Below, one piece after another: positions 1 to 8,292 of a stretch of 37,750 nt of DNA (position 1 is its first letter; every line of letters starts with the position of its first letter). The notes below the pieces were generated by a model, which saw only the letters and a list, made by a program, of their open reading frames with translations, ran no database searches and was not told where the DNA came from. This DNA is from an uncultured Prevotella sp. GTDB lineage: Bacteria; Bacteroidota; Bacteroidia; Bacteroidales; Bacteroidaceae. The position numbers and the translations under genes were made by a program. The stretch spans positions 1 through 37,750 of the forward strand of contig ONYS01000019.1 in the NCBI GenBank assembly GCA_900322095.1, in the 5' to 3' direction.

Positions 1-766
1 GACAAACGATATCATTGCACCTGAGAATCTGGTCTATAAGAAACCGGACTTGATGAACGACACCCCGATGCATTACTGCCCGGGATGTTCTCACGGAGTA
101 GTTCACAAACTGGTGGCTGAGGTGATTGAAGAGATGGGCATGACAGAGAAGACCGTTGGCGTTTGCCCCGTTGGCTGCGCTGTCTTCGCCTACCGCTACC
201 TCGACATCGACTGGCAAGAGGCCGCTCACGGTCGTGCACCTGCCGTGGCTACGGGTATCAAGCGTTGCTGGCCCGACCGCCTGGTGTTTACCTATCAGGG
301 CGACGGCGACTTGGCCTGCATCGGTACGGCTGAAACCATACATGCGCTCAACCGTGGCGAGAACATTGCCATCATCTTCATCAACAATGCCATCTATGGT
401 ATGACGGGTGGCCAGATGGCTCCTACGACCCTTATTGGCCAGAAGACAGCAACTTGCCCCTACGGTCGCGATCCGAAGATTCACGGCTGGAACCTGAACA
501 TCACCGAACTTGCTTCCCATCTCAAGGGAACCTGCTTCGTGACACGTCAGAGCGTGGAGTCGGTGCCGAGCATCCGTAAGGCCAAGGCTGCCATCCGCAA
601 GGCCTTCGAGGCCAGCATGCAGGGCAAAGGCTCAAGCTTGGTAGAGATTGTCTCCACCTGCAACAGTGGTTGGAAGCTCTCTCCTGTGAAAGCCAGCGAG
701 TGGATGAAGGAGCACATGTTCAAGGAATATATCAAAGGCGACTTGAAGGACACAACAGGCCTTTAA
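1..766 (+). CDS. korB: 2-oxoglutarate/2-oxoacid:ferredoxin oxidoreductase, beta subunit (5' end just cut)
   Basis: This is the TPP-binding beta subunit of a 2-oxoacid:ferredoxin oxidoreductase, which oxidatively decarboxylates a 2-oxoacid to the acyl-CoA and reduces ferredoxin in the cytoplasm. The frame is open to the left edge. Base 1 (g) followed by codons for TNDIIAPENLVY is most simply the third base of the ATG, so only two bases seem missing. Family signatures visible: the CPGCSHG motif near the N-terminus (Fe-S cluster cysteine), the GDGD TPP/Mg motif (TYQGDGDLACIG), and NNAIYGMTGGQ. Length (about 255 residues) is normal. korC follows 31 nt downstream, and the alpha subunit is expected just upstream, outside the window. 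The substrate (2-oxoglutarate rather than pyruvate or branched-chain) is inferred from similarity to Bacteroides KorB and is not proven. Confidence 0.9.
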   Translation, partial: TNDIIAPENLVYKKPDLMNDTPMHYCPGCSHGVVHKLVAEVIEEMGMTEKTVGVCPVGCAVFAYRYLDIDWQEAAHGRAPAVATGIKRCWPDRLVFTYQGDGDLACIGTAETIHALNRGENIAIIFINNAIYGMTGGQMAPTTLIGQKTATCPYGRDPKIHGWNLNITELASHLKGTCFVTRQSVESVPSIRKAKAAIRKAFEASMQGKGSSLVEIVSTCNSGWKLSPVKASEWMKEHMFKEYIKGDLKDTTGL

Positions 767-797
767 GCAATGTTTTACCCTAAAAAACGAAAAACAA

Positions 798-1340
798 ATG
801 AAAAAGGAAATCATCATTTCAGGTTTCGGCGGACAGGGAGTCCTCTCTATGGGTAAGATTCTTGCCTATTCCGGCCTGATGGAAAATAAGGAGGTCACAT
901 GGATGCCCGCTTATGGTCCGGAGCAGCGTGGCGGAACGGCCAACGTTACGGTTATCGTGAGCGACGATCGCATCTCTTCTCCTATCTTGAGCAAGTATGA
1001 TGTGGCCATCGTGTTGAACCAACCCTCACTCGACAAGTTCGAACCGAAGGTGAAACCCGGAGGCATTCTCATCTATGATGGCTATGGCATCATCAATCCT
1101 CCCACGCGCAAGGACATCACGGTCTATCGCATCAACGCTATGGATAAGGCTGCAGAGATGAAAAACTCCAAGGTCTTCAATATGATTGTTCTGGGTGGTC
1201 TGCTGAAGGTTTGCCCCGTAGTGAGTACCGATGGTCTGAACAAGGCACTCTTCAAGAGTCTGCCTGAACGCCACCACAATCTCATCCCGCTCAATATGCA
1301 GGCTGTAGACGAGGGCATGAAGATTATCGAGAAGCAATAA
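798..1340 (+). CDS. korC: 2-oxoglutarate/2-oxoacid:ferredoxin oxidoreductase, gamma subunit
   Basis: This 180-residue protein is the gamma (POR/KOR C-type) subunit that completes the 2-oxoacid:ferredoxin oxidoreductase encoded just upstream. The N-terminus KKEIIISGFGGQGVLSMGKILA is the hallmark glycine-rich start of this family, and the family motif GPEQRGGTANVTVIVS follows at about residues 41-55. ATG at 798 follows an A-rich stretch. The gene lies 31 nt after korB and ends before a strong hairpin with a T run, so this is the last gene of the operon. Length matches the family. Confidence 0.92.
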   Translation: MKKEIIISGFGGQGVLSMGKILAYSGLMENKEVTWMPAYGPEQRGGTANVTVIVSDDRISSPILSKYDVAIVLNQPSLDKFEPKVKPGGILIYDGYGIINPPTRKDITVYRINAMDKAAEMKNSKVFNMIVLGGLLKVCPVVSTDGLNKALFKSLPERHHNLIPLNMQAVDEGMKIIEKQ

Positions 1341-1362
1341 TCCTTCTGCTAAATATAAAATG

Positions 1363-1398
1363 AAAAAAGGCACACCATTGATTTGGCGTGCCTTTTTT
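1363..1398 (+). terminator. Rho-independent terminator after korC
   Basis: An A-run and GGCACACC pair with GGCGTGCC followed by a run of seven T. The stem is about 8 bp plus A-T pairs with an 8-nt loop, and it starts 22 nt after the korC stop codon. Confidence 0.9.
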
Positions 1399-1415
1399 TA
1401 TAGTGTTCCGCGCGT

Positions 1416-1478
1416 GCTGACAGCTGAGAGCAGAACTGCTGACAGCTGAGAGCAGAACTGCTGACAGCTGTCAGCAAC
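1416..1478. repeat. 22-bp-period tandem repeat, locus 1 (about 2.9 units)
   Basis: Three consecutive units start at 1416, 1438 and 1460, each beginning GCTGACAGCTG. The first two are identical over 22 bp (GCTGACAGCTGAGAGCAG then AACT). The last turns into a perfect 16-bp palindrome, GCTGACAGCTGTCAGC (1460-1475), followed by AAC. Related arrays with the same 22-bp period occur at 18357-18441 and 34437-34477. The array lies between the korC terminator and the next promoter, outside any gene. Confidence 0.9.
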
Positions 1479-1792
1479 TATCTACTCGCAGTGTTCACTG
1501 AGTGGATCTTGCGGTCTGAGATTGTTCGGAGTCGATTGCTAACGCTTCGAGTTATCACCGACAATTCCAACTTACGCCGGATGGTACCCAGCTTACCGCG
1601 AAGACATAATCCTTAGCCCAGTAGGAGATATTCGGTGGACCAAAAAAAGCGAATTCGGCATCAATAAAAGTTTTCATAGATGTTATATGGAATCTGTCAG
1701 GGGAACCTCTTTCTTTTTAGGTGATAACGTTTTGGGATGTAATGCAAAAAAAGAAAGTTGTTGTCAATAATTGCTTTTTATTGGTTAATAGA
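1479..1792. other. Intergenic stretch, no confident gene
   Basis: The stretch holds no convincing gene. On the minus strand, 1677 down to 1555, there is a 40-codon ATG frame containing WAKDYVFAVSWVPSGVSWNC. It has no promoter or ribosome-binding signal that I can recognise and could be a decayed gene end or a chance frame. The right part becomes AT-rich and leads into the symporter promoter. Confidence 0.4.
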
Positions 1793-1822
1793 TTGCAATA
1801 TGATAATTATTTTGTACTTTTG
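1793..1822 (+). promoter_or_regulatory. Bacteroidetes-type promoter for the Na+:amino-acid symporter
   Basis: TTG at 1793-1795, a 19-nt spacer, then TACTTTTG at 1815-1822, a full match to the -33/-7 pattern of the Bacteroidetes primary sigma factor. Transcription should start near 1829, giving an untranslated leader of about 85 nt. Confidence 0.75.
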
Positions 1823-1913
1823 TAGTCAAATAAGTTTGGCTTTTCCTTTTTGCACGTCAAATTTGGCAATATTCAGGATAGAGGAATTCCAACGGACAAA
1901 ACATTAACACGAC

Positions 1914-3281
1914 ATGATGGACGAAATAAATGCAGTTTTCTCTGCGATAAGCGGATTTCTTTGGGGATGGCCCATGATCATTCTACTGTTGGGAACCCAC
2001 ATATTTCTAACGATTCGCTTGAAGTTTCCCCAGCGGAAAATCTTCACAGCAATCAAGCTCTCCGTGAAGAAAGACAAGAACGCGTCGGGGGATGTCTCGC
2101 AGTTTGGCGCCTTGGCCACTGCTCTTGCCGCCACAATTGGTACGGGCAACATCATTGGTGTGGCTACAGCCGTTGCTTTGGGTGGTCCAGGCGCTGTGCT
2201 GTGGTGCTGGCTCACGGGCGTCTTCGGCATTGCTACGAAATACGCTGAAGGTTTGCTGGCCATCAAATATCGCGTGAAGACTCCTGAAGGCCGTATGCTC
2301 GGCGGACCAATGTATGCGCTTGAGCGCGGACTGGGATGGAAGACGATGGCTGTATTGTTTGCCGCTTTCACCGCCATAGCCGCATTTGGCATCGGCAACA
2401 CCGTGCAGGCCAATGCCATTGCCTCCATAGCCGGAGAGACCTACGGCATCTCGCCCTATATAACGGGCGTCGTGATTTGCGCTCTCACTGCAGCTGTTAT
2501 TCTGGGCGGCGTGAAAAGCATTGCCAAGGTTTGCGGTATGCTTGTTCCTTTCATGGCCTTGTTCTATGTTTTGGGTTGCATCTATATTCTCATCATCAAT
2601 AGTCATTACGTATGGCCAGCCATAAAAGTTATTGTTTCATCGGCCTTTACCGCCCAAGCCGCTGGTGGCGGTTTTGCGGGGAGCACCGTGATGCTCGCCG
2701 CCCGCTACGGCATCGCGCGCGGTCTGTTCTCCAACGAGTCTGGACTGGGCTCTGCACCTATCGTAGCCGCTGCTGCCCAAACCCGCAATCCTGTACGTCA
2801 GGCTTTGGTGTCATCGACGGGTACGTTTTGGGATACGGTGATTATCTGCGCATTGACCGGACTGGTCATCGTGAGCAGCGTCATTGCCTATCCCGACATC
2901 AGCTATTCTGATGGCGCGGCTCTCACGAAGGCTGCCTTCACAAAGATTCCATACGTCGGGGCACCGCTGTTGAGTTTCGGTCTGCTCACTTTTGCCTTCA
3001 GCACCATTCTTGGCTGGAGTTATTATGGCGAGCGCGCTATGGAATATCTGAAAGGTGAGCGCTGGATGCATGTCTACAGATGGTTGTATATCGCGGCCGT
3101 GTTTGTGGGCAGCATAGCCAATCTTCAAGTGGTATGGAACATTGCCGACTGTATGAACGCCCTGATGGCAATACCCAACTTGCTCTCCTTGATCTTCCTC
3201 AGCGGCATGATTGTTCATGAGACGCGTAAGTATTTGTGGCGCGACCGCCTAGACGAAGAGATGGAAGAAGAGAGCAGGTGA
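1914..3281 (+). CDS. Sodium:alanine/glycine symporter (AGCS family)
   Basis: This 455-residue inner-membrane protein belongs to the AGCS (alanine or glycine:cation symporter, SLC-type APC superfamily) transporters, which import small amino acids with Na+. It shows about ten hydrophobic segments and the family signatures GALATALAATIGTGNIIGVATA (about residues 65-86, with the conserved TGNI), GGPGAVLWCW and, later, GLFSNESGLGSAPIVAAAA, which is the most conserved AGCS motif. Length is typical. Either of two adjacent ATG codons (1914 or 1917) could be the start. It is a single-gene unit with its own promoter and ends 24 nt before a convergent gene. The substrate (alanine, glycine or glutamine) cannot be told from sequence. 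Confidence 0.92.
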   Translation: MMDEINAVFSAISGFLWGWPMIILLLGTHIFLTIRLKFPQRKIFTAIKLSVKKDKNASGDVSQFGALATALAATIGTGNIIGVATAVALGGPGAVLWCWLTGVFGIATKYAEGLLAIKYRVKTPEGRMLGGPMYALERGLGWKTMAVLFAAFTAIAAFGIGNTVQANAIASIAGETYGISPYITGVVICALTAAVILGGVKSIAKVCGMLVPFMALFYVLGCIYILIINSHYVWPAIKVIVSSAFTAQAAGGGFAGSTVMLAARYGIARGLFSNESGLGSAPIVAAAAQTRNPVRQALVSSTGTFWDTVIICALTGLVIVSSVIAYPDISYSDGAALTKAAFTKIPYVGAPLLSFGLLTFAFSTILGWSYYGERAMEYLKGERWMHVYRWLYIAAVFVGSIANLQVVWNIADCMNALMAIPNLLSLIFLSGMIVHETRKYLWRDRLDEEMEEESR

Positions 3282-3304
3282 GAGTCTCCGTGCCAGGACG
3301 ATTC

Positions 3305-4264
3305 TTATTCCTCTATTTTGAAACTTGCGATAAGTGGCAAGTGGTCGCTATATCCGTTCTTGTAAGAAGGGCCGATATAGTTGCGGTGGGGCTTCACTCC
3401 ATTATATTTTTCGTCTCTTTCCAATAGCCAGGGCGCATCGAAGATATAGCTCTGACTGAATTCGCTGAGTATGGGTCCGGCTGCGAAAATGTGGTCGAGA
3501 CTGTCCCATTGGCCTCGATAACAGTAGGTGCCTTTTGCCCCATTGCGTCCAATAGCTTTTGCCGAGACTTCTGTAAGACCGTGAGCGATCAGGTATTTGA
3601 TTGACGCATTGCTGCTGTAGTCGTTGAAGTCTCCGGCAACGAGGATTGAGGCTTCGGGCGATAAAGCTCTCAACGAGTCTATGGCCTCGCAGAGTTGTCT
3701 GGCCACGTGCATGCGGTGTGGTCGCGTTGCCTTCTCGCCTCCCGACCGGCTGGGAGCATGAACGACATAGACGTGCAGCGTGTCGCCGCTTGGCAGTATG
3801 CCACCAGCGTAGAGAATGTCGCGGGTAGGCTTCATGCCTTCCAACGGCTTTATACGGAAGGAGATATTGTTGTAGAGCCTGAAACTGAGCGGCGAGTAGA
3901 GTAGGGCTACGTCAATGCCACGTAAATCGGGCGAAGAGGTCATCACGTATTCGTAGCCTGCATTGCGCAACAGCGACCGGCGTGTCAGGTCGCGCAGGCA
4001 GGTGTCGTTTTCCACCTCGCACAGGGCCACGAGGTCGGGCAGGAGATAGTCCTCTCCGTTGCCATCGTTCTCCCATTCGGCAGCGGCAAGGATTTCCTTC
4101 CCGATTTTCTGCAGCTTGTTCCAGTAACGTGTGCGCGTCCAGTGGTAGCTGCCGTCGGGAAGGAATTCCGTGTCGTTCTTCAGCGAGTCGTGCTGACAGT
4201 CGAAAAGGTTCTCCACGTTGAATTCCATCAGTGTGAGGAGCGAAGCCAATAACAGGCTAATCAT
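3305..4264 (-). CDS. Endonuclease/exonuclease/phosphatase (EEP) family hydrolase
   Basis: This 319-residue protein has the DNase I/exonuclease III-like metal-dependent phosphoesterase fold. Motifs in order: FNVENLFD near the N-terminus (metal-coordinating Asn), DLVALCEVEN (catalytic Glu), VVHAPSRSGG, LVAGDFNDYSS (GDFND) and YSDHLPL (SDHxP) near the C-terminus. The N-terminus ISLLLASLLTL is hydrophobic and could be a short export signal. Bacteroidetes relatives are often secreted, but cleavage is not obvious. The start ATG overlaps the tyrA stop by 8 nt, so it is translationally coupled as the last gene of the aromatic amino-acid operon, an odd companion. The substrate is unknown (nucleic acid or a phosphoester). 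Confidence 0.85.
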   Translation of the reverse strand: MISLLLASLLTLMEFNVENLFDCQHDSLKNDTEFLPDGSYHWTRTRYWNKLQKIGKEILAAAEWENDGNGEDYLLPDLVALCEVENDTCLRDLTRRSLLRNAGYEYVMTSSPDLRGIDVALLYSPLSFRLYNNISFRIKPLEGMKPTRDILYAGGILPSGDTLHVYVVHAPSRSGGEKATRPHRMHVARQLCEAIDSLRALSPEASILVAGDFNDYSSNASIKYLIAHGLTEVSAKAIGRNGAKGTYCYRGQWDSLDHIFAAGPILSEFSQSYIFDAPWLLERDEKYNGVKPHRNYIGPSYKNGYSDHLPLIASFKIEE

Positions 4265-5033
4265 TTACGTTTTTTCTTATTCGTGTAAGATACGCCTTCA
4301 TGCGGTCGGCATCCTTGTGGTCGATGATGTCGAGCAGATCCTTCAGCTCTGTCCTTATCTGCGCCACTTGGTCGTGGGTGTAGGGGTTGAAGAGTATTTC
4401 CTGAAGCAGATAGTCGTCCTCACTCAATACGCCTTTGGCAATCTTCATGTGGCGCTTGAAGGTGGTTCCCGGCGCGTCCTGATGCTTCATCACGGCCGCA
4501 AAGACAAAAGTGGAGACGAAGGGAATGCTGAGCGAGTAGGCCACCGTGCGGTCGTGCTCGTCGAACGAATATTCATAGATATGCAGTCCCAGCCGCTGGT
4601 AGAGGTCCTTGAAGAAGATGCGCCCCATGTAGTCGCCCTCATTGATGATGATGGCGTTCTCCTCGCTCAGGGCGTTGAGGTTGGCAAACGTTGGGCCAAA
4701 CATGGGATGCGTCGACACGTAGCGATGGCCCGTGGACTCATAGAATTCTTTCAGGTCGGTCTTCACCGAACTGATGTCGGAGAGGATACAGTCGTCGGGC
4801 AGGAAGGGGAGAATCTCCTTAAATGCCGGAATCGTGTATTTTACCGTCACGGCATTGATGAGCAGCTCTGGCTGGAAGTCTTTTGCCTCCTCAGGCTTGG
4901 TGAAACGCTGGCAGTTGTAGGTGAAGCGCAGCCGTTTGGGGTCTCTTTCCAGTACAGCCACCTCATGGTCGAAGCTTAGCACGTCGGTGAAGAAACTACC
5001 CATCTTGCCGGCTCCCATTATCAGTATTCTCAT
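4257..5033 (-). CDS. tyrA: Prephenate dehydrogenase (tyrosine biosynthesis)
   Basis: This 258-residue enzyme should convert prephenate to 4-hydroxyphenylpyruvate with NAD(P)+, the step committed to tyrosine. The N-terminus MRILIMGAGKMGSFF is a Rossmann GxGxxG nucleotide-binding loop. SDISSVKTDLKEF and YVSTHPMFGPTFANL carry the conserved Lys and the HPMFGP motif of TyrA proteins. No ACT domain follows, so it is a short TyrA without its own feedback domain. The chorismate mutase step is supplied by the fused domain of the upstream gene, 18 nt away. The downstream gene overlaps by 8 nt. Confidence 0.9.
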   Translation of the reverse strand: MRILIMGAGKMGSFFTDVLSFDHEVAVLERDPKRLRFTYNCQRFTKPEEAKDFQPELLINAVTVKYTIPAFKEILPFLPDDCILSDISSVKTDLKEFYESTGHRYVSTHPMFGPTFANLNALSEENAIIINEGDYMGRIFFKDLYQRLGLHIYEYSFDEHDRTVAYSLSIPFVSTFVFAAVMKHQDAPGTTFKRHMKIAKGVLSEDDYLLQEILFNPYTHDQVAQIRTELKDLLDIIDHKDADRMKAYLTRIRKNVND

Positions 5034-5051
5034 AATCTTGACGGTTGGTCT

Positions 5052-6122
5052 TTAATGGTTGACGATTTCAATCTGTTGACGTACACTCTCCTGGTGGATG
5101 CTCTCAAATATGGAGGCCACGAACTTAGGATCCAGTCCGCAGAGGGCTCCTTTGACTCCGTATTTCTCAAGGATCTCGCGATAGCGCGCAGCCTGGAACA
5201 CCGTCATGTTGTGTTCCTTTTTGTATTGTCCAATCTCGCGGCAGATGCTCATACGACGGGCCAGAAGCTCTACCACCTTGTCGTCAATCTCGTCCAAGTG
5301 GCGACGCAACTGCTTGATGCCCTCCGTTGTGGAGTGTACATCACGGATGACGAGCAGGCTCAGAATGTAGTCGAGCACATCGGGCGTCACCTGTTGGCGG
5401 GCGTCGGTCCATGCCTTGTCCGGATTGCAATGGCTCTCAACGATAAGACCATCGAAGCCCAGGTCCATGGCTTGCTGACAGAGCGGGGCGATGAGTTCGC
5501 GGCGTCCACCGATGTGACTCGGGTCGCAGACCATGGGCAGTCCGGGAATGCGGCGATGGAGTTCCATGGGAATCTGCCATTGGGGCTGATTGCGATAGAT
5601 TTTGTTCTCATAGCTGGAGAAGCCGCGATGGATAGCACCAAGCTTTTTCACTCCTGCGCCGTTGAGACGCTCTAGGGCGCCAATCCATAGTTCAATGTCG
5701 GGGTTGACCGGATTCTTCACCAGTACGGGAACGTCGCTGCCCTTGAGGCTGTCGGCAAGGTCTTGCATGGCAAAGGGGTTGGCCGTGGTGCGGGCACCGA
5801 TCCACAGGATGTCGATGCCGTATTTCAAGGCCAGCTCTACATGTTCCGGAGTTGCCACCTCGCAAGCTGTGAGCATGTGGGTCTTCTCCTTTACCTTCTG
5901 CATCCATGGGAGTGCTCTCTCGCCGTGGCCCTCGAAGCCTCCAGGTTTTGTGCGCGGCTTCCACACGCCTGCGCGGAAGATGTGGCATCCTTTGCTAGCC
6001 AGTTCCGATGCGGTTTGCATCACTTGTTCTTCCGACTCAGCACTGCATGGGCCGGCAATGACGAAAGGCCGGGCATTGTCGCTCGGCAGATTCAGGGGTT
6101 CAAGTTCTAATACGTCGTCCAT
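5052..6122 (-). CDS. Bifunctional DAHP synthase / chorismate mutase (type II AroQ)
   Basis: This 356-residue fusion joins the first step of the shikimate pathway to the branch step to Phe and Tyr. Residues 1 to about 260 form a type I-beta DAHP synthase (the KDO8P synthase-like family) with GPCSAES (about 25-31), VWKPRTKPGGFEG and later CDPSHIGG and VESHCNPDKAWTDA metal and substrate motifs. Residues about 265-356 form an all-helical AroQ chorismate mutase (LRRHLDEIDDKVVELLARRM, then REIGQYKKEH). Such fusions are common in Bacteroidetes, where the mutase domain can serve as the Phe/Tyr/prephenate-sensing element. The order in the operon (pheA, aminotransferase, this gene, tyrA) gives all Phe/Tyr-specific steps. 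Confidence 0.93.
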   Translation of the reverse strand: MDDVLELEPLNLPSDNARPFVIAGPCSAESEEQVMQTASELASKGCHIFRAGVWKPRTKPGGFEGHGERALPWMQKVKEKTHMLTACEVATPEHVELALKYGIDILWIGARTTANPFAMQDLADSLKGSDVPVLVKNPVNPDIELWIGALERLNGAGVKKLGAIHRGFSSYENKIYRNQPQWQIPMELHRRIPGLPMVCDPSHIGGRRELIAPLCQQAMDLGFDGLIVESHCNPDKAWTDARQQVTPDVLDYILSLLVIRDVHSTTEGIKQLRRHLDEIDDKVVELLARRMSICREIGQYKKEHNMTVFQAARYREILEKYGVKGALCGLDPKFVASIFESIHQESVRQQIEIVNH

Positions 6123-6172
6123 ATTTGTTTGTCTTTTTATTTCTTGTTTTGTGTACTATGTCTCGTGGTCGC

Positions 6173-7345
6173 CTAATTGCTGGCCATCATTGCGTTGATT
6201 CTTCTCAGGGCTTCCTTCATCTTCTCGTCTTTTGCACAGAGACTGATGCGAATGTAGCGTCGTCCGTTGCGACCGAAGATGAAGCCTGGTGTGATGAATA
6301 CTCTTGCTTCGTGGAGCAGGCGCTCAGTGAGTTCCTCCACGTCGATATATCGGTCGGGGATTCGGCCCCAGAGGAACATGCCCGTCTGGTTAGGATCGAA
6401 GGTGCAGTTGAGCGACTTCATAATCTCTTCGGCGATGACGCGGCGGCGGCGATAGACCTCAACGTTGAACTCATGATGCCATTCCGGAGTGTTTGTATTG
6501 AAAGCTTCGGCTGCGGCGAGCTGAATGCCGCGGAAACAGCCGTTGTCGACGTTGCTCTTGATTTTCAGAATCCAGGAGATGTAGGTAGGATTGCTGACTA
6601 CCATAGCCATTCGCCAACCGGGCATGTTGAAACTCTTCGACATGGAGTTCAGTTCTACGCAGCAGTCCTTGGCTCCGTCCACCTGCATCAGGCTGAGCGG
6701 GTGGTCGTTGAGAATGAGGGAGTAAGGATTGTCGTTGATGACGACAATGCTGTGTTCCTGGGCGAATCTCACGAGACGCTCGAAAGTCTCCCTGCGTGCG
6801 ACGCCTCCCGTGGGCATGTTGGGATAGTTGGTCCACATTACTTTCACTCTCATCAAGTCCATCTGTTCCAGGGCATCAAAATCCGGTTGCCATCCGTTGT
6901 CCTCGCGCAGGGTATAGTTGACGATGCGAGTGCCGAGAATCTTGTTGAGCGCTGTGTAGGTGGGATAGCCGGGATCGGGGATAAGCACTTCGTCGCCAGG
7001 GTTGCAGAAGGCGAGAGTAGTGTGGAGAATTCCCTCCTTTGATCCCATCAGCGGTAGGATCTCGCTCTGCCAGTCGAGGTCTACGTCGTACCACTTCTTA
7101 TAGAATCCGGCCATTGCCTGTCGAATCTCGGGTATGCCAACCGAGGGCTGATAGCCGTGGGCGTCTGGGCGTTGGGCCACCTCGCAGAGTTTGTCGATGG
7201 TCTGCTGCGATGGCGGCATGTCGGGAGAACCGATGGCCAGGCTGACGATGTCCTGTCCTTCTGCGTTGAGTCGGGCCACTTCCTTCAGTTTTCTGCTGAA
7301 GTAATATTCTTGTATCTCGTTGATTCTTCTTGCAGGTTCGATCAT
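6173..7345 (-). CDS. PLP-dependent class I/II aminotransferase, likely aromatic
   Basis: This 390-residue fold-type I aminotransferase very probably supplies the final transamination to Phe and Tyr (phenylpyruvate/4-hydroxyphenylpyruvate with glutamate), since it sits between pheA and the DAHP synthase/chorismate mutase gene. Visible residues: GYQPSVGIPEIRQAM substrate loop, PDPGYPTY, TNYPNMPTG (Asn/Pro motif), the PLP-lysine in SMSKSFNMPGWRMAM (Lys237) and a C-terminal RISLCA that carries the carboxylate-binding Arg. Length is normal. The family also includes LL-diaminopimelate aminotransferase-like and alanine aminotransferases; context favours aromatic acids. It starts 19 nt after pheA. 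Confidence 0.87.
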   Translation of the reverse strand: MIEPARRINEIQEYYFSRKLKEVARLNAEGQDIVSLAIGSPDMPPSQQTIDKLCEVAQRPDAHGYQPSVGIPEIRQAMAGFYKKWYDVDLDWQSEILPLMGSKEGILHTTLAFCNPGDEVLIPDPGYPTYTALNKILGTRIVNYTLREDNGWQPDFDALEQMDLMRVKVMWTNYPNMPTGGVARRETFERLVRFAQEHSIVVINDNPYSLILNDHPLSLMQVDGAKDCCVELNSMSKSFNMPGWRMAMVVSNPTYISWILKIKSNVDNGCFRGIQLAAAEAFNTNTPEWHHEFNVEVYRRRRVIAEEIMKSLNCTFDPNQTGMFLWGRIPDRYIDVEELTERLLHEARVFITPGFIFGRNGRRYIRISLCAKDEKMKEALRRINAMMASN

Positions 7346-7364
7346 AATCTTCTGTTTTTTAGAG

Positions 7365-8195
7365 TTAGCATTCTTTGTATTCTCCCAGTATTTTCAGCGC
7401 TGTGGTGAGCGGTGTGATGGCGTCGATGGCTTGCCGGTATCGGCCTGCCGACTTGTAAGTAACGTCAACGTAGAAGAGGTATTCCCATTCGTGTCCGATG
7501 ATGGGCAGCGATTGTATCTTAGTGAGATTGATGCCATAGAAACTCAGGATGGTGAGTACCTTGGAGAGAGACCCTTCCTCGTGGGGAAGACTGAAGACGA
7601 TGCTTGCCTTGTTGGCCTCATCAAGTTGCCGCAGGTAGTCGGCGCGGCTGGTGTCTGACAGAACAAGAAAGCGGGTGAAGTTGTGCTTGTTGTCCTCGAT
7701 ATGGTCTTGCAAAACCTTCAGTCCGTACATCCTTGCGGCGTCTGAATGGCAGATAGCAGCCTGACCGTGGCATTGGTGTTCGCCGATATAGGCTGCGCTT
7801 CCTGCAGTGTCGTCCGACTCTACAGCCTTCAGCGTTGGATGGTTGGTGAGAAAATCCCGACATTGCATGAGAGCGACGGGATGGGAGTGGACCTCGGTGA
7901 TATTCGACCAGTCATCGTCGGGCAGACAGCAGATGCAGTGCTGGATGTGCAATTTATGTTCACCGACGACCGTTGTGCCTGAGGCCCTCAGCAACTCGTA
8001 GTTGTGGAGCAATGATCCTGCGATGGTGTTCTCGATAGCTACGAGTCCAACAACTGTGGGGTCGGCCTTCATCTGCTCGAATACTTTCTCGAAAGTATTG
8101 CAGCAGACCACATGCAATGGCTCCTCGCCGAAGTATTGGTGGGCCGCAATGTCGTGGAACGAACCATTTATTCCCTGAATAGCAACTTTCTTCAT
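7365..8195 (-). CDS. pheA: Prephenate dehydratase with ACT domain (phenylalanine biosynthesis)
   Basis: This 276-residue enzyme decarboxylates and dehydrates prephenate to phenylpyruvate. The N-terminal PDT domain begins KKVAIQGINGSFHDIAAHQYF and contains AIENTIAGSLLHNYELL and the catalytic TRF motif in NKHNFTRFLVLS (about residue 175). A C-terminal ACT domain (about 195-275) begins ASIVFSLPHEEGSLSKVL and carries KIQSLPI in place of the usual ESRP, the site where Phe binds for feedback inhibition. ATG at 8195 is chosen because MKK gives the usual family start; an ATG two codons upstream (8201) and a TTG at 8204 are in frame but lie in the attenuator U-run. First gene of the operon; expression is predicted to depend on the leader attenuator. 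Confidence 0.93.
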   Translation of the reverse strand: MKKVAIQGINGSFHDIAAHQYFGEEPLHVVCCNTFEKVFEQMKADPTVVGLVAIENTIAGSLLHNYELLRASGTTVVGEHKLHIQHCICCLPDDDWSNITEVHSHPVALMQCRDFLTNHPTLKAVESDDTAGSAAYIGEHQCHGQAAICHSDAARMYGLKVLQDHIEDNKHNFTRFLVLSDTSRADYLRQLDEANKASIVFSLPHEEGSLSKVLTILSFYGINLTKIQSLPIIGHEWEYLFYVDVTYKSAGRYRQAIDAITPLTTALKILGEYKEC

Positions 8196-8206
8196 AAGCA
8201 TCAAAT

Positions 8207-8240
8207 AAAAACGGCCCTGCTCTATAATGAGCGAGGCCGT
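8207..8240 (-). terminator. Attenuator terminator hairpin in front of pheA
   Basis: Read on the minus strand, ACGGCC-TC-GCTC pairs with GAGC-AG-GGCCGT around an ATTATA loop and is followed at once by TTTTATTT. The hairpin lies between the leader peptide and pheA, only about 12 nt before the pheA start. Its 5' arm (CGCTC at 8229-8233, and the AC of TACGAC at 8239-8244) can instead pair with leader bases (GAGCG at 8296-8300 and GTTGCGTA at 8284-8291). The two folds exclude each other, as in ribosome-mediated attenuators. Confidence 0.8.
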
Positions 8241-8292
8241 CGTAGTTATATTCGTGTACTCCTAATAATATTCAAATATCAGATACGCAACT

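Noticed and set aside
1416-1478. CRISPR-like array
   Set aside because: Units are contiguous at 22 bp with no unique spacers between them, so they are a tandem repeat.
4218-4979. Long plus-strand open frame (253 codons)
   Set aside because: It is the mirror of tyrA on the other strand; tyrA has the Rossmann and HPMFGP motifs and operon context.
6125-7042. Long plus-strand open frame (305 codons)
   Set aside because: It lies antisense to the aminotransferase gene, which has the PLP-lysine motif.
8202-8204. TTG start for pheA
   Set aside because: It lies within the terminator U-run and adds only MML to the family-type MKK start.
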